From: a virus
Direction: 5' to 3' (one strand)
Virus record (IMG/VR): IMGVR_UViG_3300028392_000038
Location: 51,973 to 115,972 of that record
DNA: 64,000 bases
A program made the position numbers and the translations under genes. Of the stretch, positions 58,612 to 64,000 are shown piece after piece. The notes under the pieces are model-generated. The model made no database searches. It was not told the origin of the DNA and worked only from the letters and a program-made list of their open reading frames with translations. Within the stretch, counting starts at the first letter, position 1. Each line of letters starts with the position of its first letter.

Positions 58612-59096
58612 TTATTAAGTATTTGAATAGCTTTGTCGGTGCAAATATTAGTTAACCCATAACCTATATCAACACAATCAGGATGGTCCTTATTATCACT
58701 TGTTTTTACAAAGTTATCTTGTTGAGTTGAAAGCATATCATTATCATCATCTAAGATTACATAATTAGTAACTTCTGGGTGTTCATCCAACCATTGTTGT
58801 ATCTCATTACCTCTTTCACATCTTTCATAGAAATCTAATCCTTCCTCATCTGGTTCCCAAGTTAAAGTAGTTATATCAATAACTTCACCAGGTATACTTC
58901 TTTTAGACCACATTTCTTTCATTATATCTAAACCAGAAGCTCTCCAAGTGCTACTAATAACTATTTTAGCACCTGTTTCATCTATAATCCTTTTCAGATT
59001 ATCTTCAAAGTTCTTATGGAATAGTGAACCATACTCATCATGTCCTTGAGGATAAACATTAAGCACTCCGTCTATATCTAAAAATATTACTTTCAT
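58608..59096 (-). CDS. HAD-family phosphatase
   Basis: The 162-residue protein has motif I IFLDIDGVLNVYP, motif II IVISSTWRAS (~48) and motif IV YVILDDDNDM (~113), typical of short HAD phosphatases, including those in nucleic-acid end repair. It heads the ten-gene minus-strand operon (59096 to 55255). A host-like promoter lies 6 nt upstream. Confidence 0.78.
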   Translation of the reverse strand: MKVIFLDIDGVLNVYPQGHDEYGSLFHKNFEDNLKRIIDETGAKIVISSTWRASGLDIMKEMWSKRSIPGEVIDITTLTWEPDEEGLDFYERCERGNEIQQWLDEHPEVTNYVILDDDNDMLSTQQDNFVKTSDNKDHPDCVDIGYGLTNICTDKAIQILNK

Positions 59097-59101
59097 AGGT
59101 A

Positions 59102-59109
59102 CAAATATA
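59102..59109 (-). promoter_or_regulatory. Bacteroidetes-type -7 box TATATTTG
   Basis: TATATTTG on the minus strand 6 nt before the HAD gene start. It probably drives the operon. Confidence 0.55.
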
Positions 59110-59149
59110 TAAAATATAATTAATATATAGTTTATAAATAAAACATTTT

Positions 59150-59983
59150 ATGAGGTTAGTAAAAACATATAATTCTTTTAATGAAGAAAAAATAGTTAAT
59201 GATATAATTAACTATATTGATTATTCAATTAATGAAGGAGTAGACATAGAATCTATCTGGAACAAGGCTATTGATAAGATTAAGAATCTTTCAAAAGAAG
59301 CTAAAAGTAAAGTAATTAAATATGTTTTAGTTTCTCTATTGGCATTTAACACAGTTGTTAATGTTTCTAATTTAGTTAAAGGATCAAATGCTGATCCAGA
59401 AACAAAAGAAATCGCAGCTTCTATTTTATCTCAAAAGGATATTGAAAAAGCAGACTCTATAAAAGTTGAAGAAAGTAAATGGAAAAAAGGATATGAGTTT
59501 ACACTTTCTCAAAAAGGATGGGATCATATTAAAACAGAAGAAGGTGATCCAAGACATCCAGGAGAACCTGTTTTAAAAGCCTATAAATTAGGAGACGGTA
59601 AGATAACCGTTGGTTGGGGACATGCTGAGTCAGTTAGAAAATCTAAATTCAAAGTTGGGCAAAAGATAACAAAAAGTGATGCGGATGATCTACTTAAAAT
59701 GGATTTAGCCAATGCTTCTGATGGTGTTAGAAGAATATTTAAAGATTGGGAAGAAAAAGGATTAGATGTTAAAATTAATCAAGATATGTTTGATGCCTTA
59801 GTTTCTATATCTTTCAATACTGGTATTAATGGATTAAGAAAATCAATGATGATACAGGATATTAAAAAGGGTAAATTTGAAGAGGCTGGTGAGAAGATTA
59901 AAACACTCAATGTTAGTAAGAAATTTCCAGGACTTCAAGATAGAAGAGAAAAAGAAAGTGAAATGTTTTTAGCATCATTATGA
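59150..59983 (+). CDS. Tagged GH24 (T4-type) lysozyme with membrane segment
   Basis: The 277-residue protein begins MRLVKTYNSFNEEK (tag, FNE site). A hydrophobic segment KYVLVSLLAFNTVVNVSNLV lies at ~63-82. The GH24 catalytic domain spans ~120-277: WDHIKTEEG with the catalytic Glu (~128), GKITVGWGHAESV, and a SFNTGINGL segment. Tag plus lysozyme suggests a virion-associated muralytic enzyme more than a lysis endolysin, but either is possible. The stop overlaps the next ATG by 4 nt. Confidence 0.78.
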   Translation: MRLVKTYNSFNEEKIVNDIINYIDYSINEGVDIESIWNKAIDKIKNLSKEAKSKVIKYVLVSLLAFNTVVNVSNLVKGSNADPETKEIAASILSQKDIEKADSIKVEESKWKKGYEFTLSQKGWDHIKTEEGDPRHPGEPVLKAYKLGDGKITVGWGHAESVRKSKFKVGQKITKSDADDLLKMDLANASDGVRRIFKDWEEKGLDVKINQDMFDALVSISFNTGINGLRKSMMIQDIKKGKFEEAGEKIKTLNVSKKFPGLQDRREKESEMFLASL

Positions 59984-60972
59984 AATACTTAAAGACATAT
60001 AAACTATTTGAATCAATTGATAAGATAGCTGGAGTTTGGGACACCAATGAGAAATTTGAAGATGGTGGTGATTTCAAAATCAAATTTAGGGTAAGTGATA
60101 TCATCGAACTAGCTAAAGATAAACCGGTTGAAGAAGTAGATCCAAAATCTATAAACTATGATTTTAGTGGAAGAGAAGAGGACAAATTAGAAACAAAAGA
60201 AAGAGTTTTTCTTGCAGACTTATCTTACCCAATAATAGTTGTACAGAATGAACAAGGTAGAATATTTGCAATGTTAGATGGTACACATAGGTTAGAAAAG
60301 GCTTTAATTTTAGGACTGGATAAAATACAAGTTAAAGTAATGAGTAAAGAAGAATTGGTGCAATTTAAAGTTGATGATTTTGATAAATTAATTGAGATGA
60401 TTAAAGTTCCTATTAAAGTTGGTGATACTTTATTAGGTGGTCGTTTTAAAAATAAGAAAACTGTTGTTAAAAAGATTGGTAAGAATGATAAAGGAGATAT
60501 TACTATAAATGATAAACCACTTCTTAAATACAGAATTGTAAAGGAGTCTAATTCTTATGATAGATTAAAAGAAGATGTTGATTCTTATTTAGCACATCTT
60601 ACAGATGATTTCAAAATAGAAATTGCAGGAAGTCAACTTATTGGTAAACCTATTAGAAATAACTACTACATTAGAATTTGGAAACAAAAAGACACAAGTA
60701 AACCATATGCGTTTAGTAACTGTGTTGAATTTAAATGGTCTGATATAGAAGAAGAAGTTTTAAGATTTATTTCTATAATAGAAGAAAGTTGGGGAATTGA
60801 CTACTTATATAAAATTTATCAACTTAATTCTTCTGATTGGTTTAAGGGCAACCAAGCTCATGAACATAGAACTATGTTTACTAAGAACGAATTATCAAAT
60901 ATAAATGGTAATTCAGAGTTAAAATCCTTTGTAATTGGTTTATTCAAAGAAGTGGAAAAAATAACCGATTAA
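59980..60972 (+). CDS. Tagged ParB-like protein
   Basis: The 330-residue protein starts MKYLKTYKLFESIDK (tag, LFE site). The region ~75-115 (PIIVVQNEQGRIFAMLDGTH, RLEKALILGLDKIQV) fits the ParB/Srx-like nuclease-ATPase fold (DGxHR). The rest is unassigned. Translationally coupled to the lysozyme gene. Confidence 0.6.
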   Translation: MKYLKTYKLFESIDKIAGVWDTNEKFEDGGDFKIKFRVSDIIELAKDKPVEEVDPKSINYDFSGREEDKLETKERVFLADLSYPIIVVQNEQGRIFAMLDGTHRLEKALILGLDKIQVKVMSKEELVQFKVDDFDKLIEMIKVPIKVGDTLLGGRFKNKKTVVKKIGKNDKGDITINDKPLLKYRIVKESNSYDRLKEDVDSYLAHLTDDFKIEIAGSQLIGKPIRNNYYIRIWKQKDTSKPYAFSNCVEFKWSDIEEEVLRFISIIEESWGIDYLYKIYQLNSSDWFKGNQAHEHRTMFTKNELSNINGNSELKSFVIGLFKEVEKITD

Positions 60973-60987
60973 AATAATATATACTAA

Positions 60988-61338
60988 ATGAAACACTTAC
61001 AATCAATAAATGAATATCAAAGAACTGTTGGATTTAGATATTCTGACCCAACGGAAAAATTTAATATCAAAGTTTATATAAATGGTGAATTAACTGAAGA
61101 AGAAATTAAAAACACTTTAAATGATATTGATGTTATTGTGTTCGGTGATATTCAATTTGAAGAAACTCCAAATGATTATATACCTGAAGAAGAGGATGAT
61201 GTAAATGTTATATCATTTGATATTAGTGTTTATAATGAAAAAGAAATAGAAAGAATAATGGAAGATTTTACTAAAATTATTTATCTAGACTATAAAATTA
61301 AAACACTGGATGTTTCAATAAATCCTAAAAGAAATTAA
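60988..61338 (+). CDS. Tagged small protein, 116 aa
   Basis: Starts MKHLQSINEYQRTVG (tag, INE site). Ferredoxin-like alpha/beta alternation is visible, but no family is recognised. Confidence 0.55.
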   Translation: MKHLQSINEYQRTVGFRYSDPTEKFNIKVYINGELTEEEIKNTLNDIDVIVFGDIQFEETPNDYIPEEEDDVNVISFDISVYNEKEIERIMEDFTKIIYLDYKIKTLDVSINPKRN

Positions 61339-61388
61339 AAACTTTAATACATTTCAATAATATAAACTACCAATTAAAAACATTAAAA

Positions 61389-61916
61389 ATGAAAATATCA
61401 ATTGGTTGTGACCACGCTGCTTGGGAACTTAAAGAAAAAGTAAAGCAGTATCTTTCCACAAAATCTGGAATTGAAGTAAATGACAAGGGATGTTACTCAT
61501 CTGAAAGATGTGATTACCCTGACTTCGGACATGCTGTTGCAAAAGATGTAACAGAAAATAAATGCGATTTTGGTATTCTAATGTGTGGTTCCGGAAACGG
61601 AATTAATATGACTGCTAATAAATGGTCTGGTGTCCGTTCAGCTCTTTGTTGGAATTCAGAAATTGCTAATATGGCTCGCCTACATAATGATGCTAATATA
61701 TTAACCTTACCAGGTAGATATATTTCAGAAGAAGAAGCATTCAAATGTGTTGATGAATTTATTAATACAGGATTTGAAGGTGGTAGACATACAGACAGAA
61801 TAAATAAAATTCCAAAATATTTTAAAAATATTTTTAGAAGTACCAAAACTCACCTAAATGAGGTTTGGAGAGGATTGCAAGATATCCAAGATAAAGGATT
61901 AGGCCCAAAGTCATAA
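61389..61916 (+). CDS. rpiB: Ribose 5-phosphate isomerase B
   Basis: The 175-residue protein matches RpiB: GCDHAAWELKEKV (~7), DYPDFGHAVAKDV, the catalytic Cys in GILMCGSGNGINMTANK (~65), NDANILTLPGRYIS, and FEGGRHTDRINKI. It converts ribulose 5-phosphate to ribose 5-phosphate, which could supply nucleotide synthesis during infection. The last ~30 residues extend beyond the usual end. A cellular metabolic gene of this kind is rare in phages. Confidence 0.9.
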   Translation: MKISIGCDHAAWELKEKVKQYLSTKSGIEVNDKGCYSSERCDYPDFGHAVAKDVTENKCDFGILMCGSGNGINMTANKWSGVRSALCWNSEIANMARLHNDANILTLPGRYISEEEAFKCVDEFINTGFEGGRHTDRINKIPKYFKNIFRSTKTHLNEVWRGLQDIQDKGLGPKS

Positions 61917-61959
61917 CCTAAACTTAATAAATACTTTACAAAAAAATAGCCTTAATTTT

Positions 61960-62184
61960 ATGATACCAGTAAATTTTAGAGAACTCACGAACAAAGTGCT
62001 TTGTGGAGAAAAGATTCATGTTGATAATGAAAACATTATAAATGATTTCGCTGATTATATAAAAGCGTATTGTGCTGACTTAAAATGTACAGAACATGAT
62101 GTTATTTTTGATGATAAATTATATGAAAGAGTTTATGGCTTATTTGATAATATTATTTTGAAAAGAAAGTATCAAATAGCTTAA
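61960..62184 (+). CDS. Small hypothetical protein, 74 aa
   Basis: Helical small protein, with no recognised motif. It starts MIPVNFRELTNKVLCG. Confidence 0.5.
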   Translation: MIPVNFRELTNKVLCGEKIHVDNENIINDFADYIKAYCADLKCTEHDVIFDDKLYERVYGLFDNIILKRKYQIA

Positions 62185-62228
62185 ATCTAAAAATTAATTT
62201 TAATATATACTTAAAATTAAATCTATTA

Positions 62229-62573
62229 ATGGAAAAGTTTAGTGCTATAAATGAAAGAAAGATTTTCATAACAGATCCAAGTATAATTAAAAAATATGCT
62301 TCTTTTATTATCCCTTTTTATATAACAGGTGAAATAACTTGTGATACAAAATTAATAGATGAATATCTTGAGATGAATAAAACTTCACAAAGAGTTAAAA
62401 GTGCAAATTTAATTTGTGACTTAGAAGTTCTTGCTGTTAAACAAATCTTAGATAATCCACTTACACCAAGAGGATACGAACAATTAAGACAAGATATAGA
62501 AAAAGGTTGTATCAAATTAGAAAGATTCTTAAAGAAGAAACTACAACAAAAAATGGGTAACCAAATTATATAA
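62229..62573 (+). CDS. Tagged small protein, 114 aa
   Basis: Starts MEKFSAINERKIF, a shorter tag with INE as the site. Preceded by TTTAATATATA. The C-terminus is basic. Function unknown. Confidence 0.55.
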   Translation: MEKFSAINERKIFITDPSIIKKYASFIIPFYITGEITCDTKLIDEYLEMNKTSQRVKSANLICDLEVLAVKQILDNPLTPRGYEQLRQDIEKGCIKLERFLKKKLQQKMGNQII

Positions 62574-62578
62574 TTATT

Positions 62579-62604
62579 AACACCACTTTTAAGTGGTGTT
62601 TTTG
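62579..62604 (+). terminator. Intrinsic terminator
   Basis: AACACCACTTTTAAGTGGTGTT hairpin with T run. Confidence 0.75.
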
Positions 62605-62614
62605 TTTTAAATAG

Positions 62615-62625
62615 TTTAATATATA
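62615..62625 (+). promoter_or_regulatory. AT-rich promoter-like box (TTTAATATATA)
   Basis: 4 nt before the ATG of the tagged metalloprotease gene. Same arrangement as at 47704. Confidence 0.4.
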
Positions 62626-62629
62626 CTAA

Positions 62630-63298
62630 ATGAATCACATCAAACCATATAGGCTATTTGAATCTGTTGAGAAAGAATCAATTGGACTAATAGATAAATT
62701 TAAAAGAGATTATGGTACTGATTTAGATATGAAGTTGAAACCATATCAAATTGAAATAATAAATAAAGCTTTCTCACACTTTGATAAAAAATTCATTAAG
62801 AATAGAATACAAAAGATAAAATTAAAGGATTTAGGTGGTGTTCATGGTAAGTGGACTGATACAGAGAAGAAACATCAAATGACACTTAATCCAACTATCT
62901 TTGATTTTAAAAGACAGTTTGATAGTTATGTTCCTTATAAAATATTTGTAATAGTTCATGAAATTGGTCATTGTATAGACCATATTGAAAAAATATCATA
63001 TTCTAAAAAGTGGCAAGCAATATCAGGCTGGAAAAAGTGTGATATCAATGATAGAATACCAGAGGGTTATGATAGGTACATCGAGAAAAGAAAAGGTAGA
63101 GAAGAAGCGGGTCCTAAAAAGTCAGATTGGGTTTATAAAGAAGGATCTAATTTTTGTAGAAAATATTCTTCAAGAAATCCAAGAGAAGATTTTGCGGATT
63201 CATTTGCATTTGCGGTATTCAAAGACTATGATAAGTTTGAAGGAGAAGGTGGAAAAGAAAAGTTACAAATTATAAAAGAATTACTTTCAAAAATTTAA
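62630..63298 (+). CDS. Tagged HExxH metalloprotease-like protein
   Basis: The 222-residue protein starts MNHIKPYRLFESVEKES (tag, LFE/S site). A zinc signature IVHEIGHCIDHI lies near residue 108, and a later REDFADSFAFAVF segment (~192) could supply the third ligand, as in gluzincin-type peptidases. It is the second tagged metalloprotease in the window. The substrate is unknown. Confidence 0.65.
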   Translation: MNHIKPYRLFESVEKESIGLIDKFKRDYGTDLDMKLKPYQIEIINKAFSHFDKKFIKNRIQKIKLKDLGGVHGKWTDTEKKHQMTLNPTIFDFKRQFDSYVPYKIFVIVHEIGHCIDHIEKISYSKKWQAISGWKKCDINDRIPEGYDRYIEKRKGREEAGPKKSDWVYKEGSNFCRKYSSRNPREDFADSFAFAVFKDYDKFEGEGGKEKLQIIKELLSKI

Positions 63299-63301
63299 AA
63301 T

Positions 63302-63345
63302 AAAAAAACCGAAAAATGAATTTTGCGACTAATTCATTATTTCGG
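63302..63345 (-). terminator. Intrinsic terminator of the minus-strand RNA
   Basis: On the minus strand CCGAAA-ATGAATT pairs with AATTCAT-TTTCGG (one small bulge), followed by TTTTTTT. Confidence 0.7.
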
Positions 63346-63562
63346 ATTTCTTAACAAGATTTCAGAATTCGCGGTTCATTCATCTTTATCATACACCTTT
63401 TAATTCAATTGTGTCGGTATGACAGACACTAATCTACTGCGGGACCAACAGATTTTTCATCCCATAACCTCGGTAAAGGTTATCTCATTTTTCACCACGA
63501 GTTACCGCAAGTGACTTATATGAGAATATTTATTAGTTTGGTTTCGGTAAAACTTAATTACC
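63302..63562 (-). ncRNA. Candidate structured small RNA on the minus strand
   Basis: This 345-nt gene-free gap shows a complete minus-strand transcription unit: a Bacteroidetes-type promoter (63569-63600), ~260 nt with several stem-loops, and an intrinsic terminator. Visible stems include ATAACC/GGTTAT (~63463-63482), GTGTC/GACAC (~63411-63430) and the terminator stem. No ORF of note lies inside. It does not match tmRNA, RNase P or tRNA by eye. A regulatory RNA is the best reading. Confidence 0.45.
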
Positions 63563-63568
63563 TTATAA

Positions 63569-63600
63569 CAAATGTAAGAATAATTTTTTAAATAACAAGG
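63569..63600 (-). promoter_or_regulatory. Bacteroidetes-type promoter TTG-N19-TACATTTG
   Basis: On the minus strand a TTG element is followed by a 19-nt spacer and TACATTTG (63569-63576), matching the TTTG-N19-TAnnTTTG consensus. It points into the candidate RNA. Confidence 0.55.
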
Positions 63601-63644
63601 TATTTTTTTATATATAACTCACAAAAAAAATAAATATAAAAGAA

Positions 63645-64000
63645 ATGGAAGAATCATTTGGACCACACATCACTATTGACCTTAAAGGTTGCCCTAAAGA
63701 AATTTTATCAAACTACAATTTACACTTTGATTACCTTAAAATGTTACCAGGATTAATCCAAATGACACCAATTACACAACCTTATGTTTTCCCATATGCT
63801 GGTTTAATTCCAAGTGATAGAGGAATAACAGGAATCGTAATTATTGCTGAAAGTCATTTATCAGTTCACTCTTTTGAAGAAAAAGGATATTCATTTATTG
63901 ATATATTTTCTTGTAAAGATTTTGATGTTGAAAAGGCAATTGAGATAACTTTAGAGATATTTAAACCAGAAAGCCATGAGGTTAATGTAGTTAAAAGAGG
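63645..64000 (+). CDS. speD: S-adenosylmethionine decarboxylase (SpeD), partial
   Basis: The frame runs off the right edge after 118 codons, starting MEESFGPHITIDLKGC. The bacterial SpeD core is clear: GLIPSDRGITGIVIIAESHL, SVHSFEEKGYSFIDIFSCKD, and IFKPESHEVNVVKRG. Autocleavage at Glu-Ser in ESHLSVH would form the pyruvoyl cofactor. The enzyme makes the aminopropyl donor for spermidine. A phage copy would raise polyamines, perhaps to neutralise packaged DNA. Preceded by an AT-rich box. Confidence 0.85.
   Translation, partial: MEESFGPHITIDLKGCPKEILSNYNLHFDYLKMLPGLIQMTPITQPYVFPYAGLIPSDRGITGIVIIAESHLSVHSFEEKGYSFIDIFSCKDFDVEKAIEITLEIFKPESHEVNVVKR

Noticed and set aside
63302-63562. tmRNA or RNase P RNA
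   Set aside because: No tRNA-like end or CCA, no resume ORF, and none of the conserved RNase P core strings are visible on either strand.
1-64000. CRISPR array or tRNA cluster
   Set aside because: No series of spaced identical repeats is visible, and the few intergenic gaps do not show a cloverleaf with a T-loop GTTCRANNC. A tRNAscan run would be needed to exclude degenerate genes.

Overview
The window is one stretch of a large, AT-rich (roughly 30% GC by eye) tailed-phage genome. It is densely coded on both strands, with short overlaps and many small genes. T4-type replication and tail genes are present: a UvsW-like helicase, a sliding clamp, the C-terminal part of a family B DNA polymerase, a zinc/TOPRIM primase, and baseplate/hub proteins. 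Three signs point to a Bacteroidetes host: TAnnTTTG promoter boxes (several copies of TATATTTG next to start codons), absence of consistent Shine-Dalgarno sequences, and a lipoprotein and an outer-membrane-barrel-like protein with Bacteroidetes-style signals. I infer a large myovirus of a Bacteroidetes bacterium. I saw no tRNA, rRNA or CRISPR array.

Layout. 0-7.3 kb: tagged small proteins, a DNA methyltransferase, polyphosphate kinase 2, a homing endonuclease and a transpeptidase-like enzyme. 7.3-20 kb: small proteins, a PLP aminotransferase, basic tagged proteins, the clamp, a phage IF-3, and the polymerase C-terminal gene interrupted by a 41-nt hairpin insertion. 20-33 kb: HNH, EDxHD-like and GIY-YIG nucleases, primase, ClpP, and a uvsW gene split in two around an endonuclease gene. 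33-43 kb: a minus-strand tail/baseplate block, including a hub with a GH19 and an M15-like peptidase domain. 43-55 kb: amidoligase-like, DHH phosphoesterase, Nudix-like, FKBP, class II aaRS-like, phosphoesterase and CheY-like genes. 55-59 kb: a tightly overlapping minus-strand operon of small proteins with two HAD phosphatases and a PurA C-terminal fragment. 59-64 kb: GH24 lysozyme, RpiB, further tagged proteins, a candidate small RNA and SpeD.

Two short terminal peptides recur on unrelated proteins. About 24 proteins start with a segment such as MIKKYSNFINEA or MKYLKxYxxFE, most followed by an (I/L/V)xE site. This closely resembles the T4 capsid-targeting sequence (MKTYQEFIAEA) that is cut by the prohead protease. 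The tagged set includes metalloproteases, a PD-(D/E)XK-like nuclease, HAD, Nudix and DHH enzymes, PPK2 and lysozyme, which suggests a large set of enzymes carried in the virion. About 12 other small proteins end in R(D/N)xK(I/L)xx(I/L)L, which I cannot match to anything known.

The strongest candidates for new biology are these two tag systems, the hairpin insertion in polymerase motif B (bypass-like or inactivating), the fractured uvsW with Hint-like edges, and a minus-strand small RNA near 63.4 kb.
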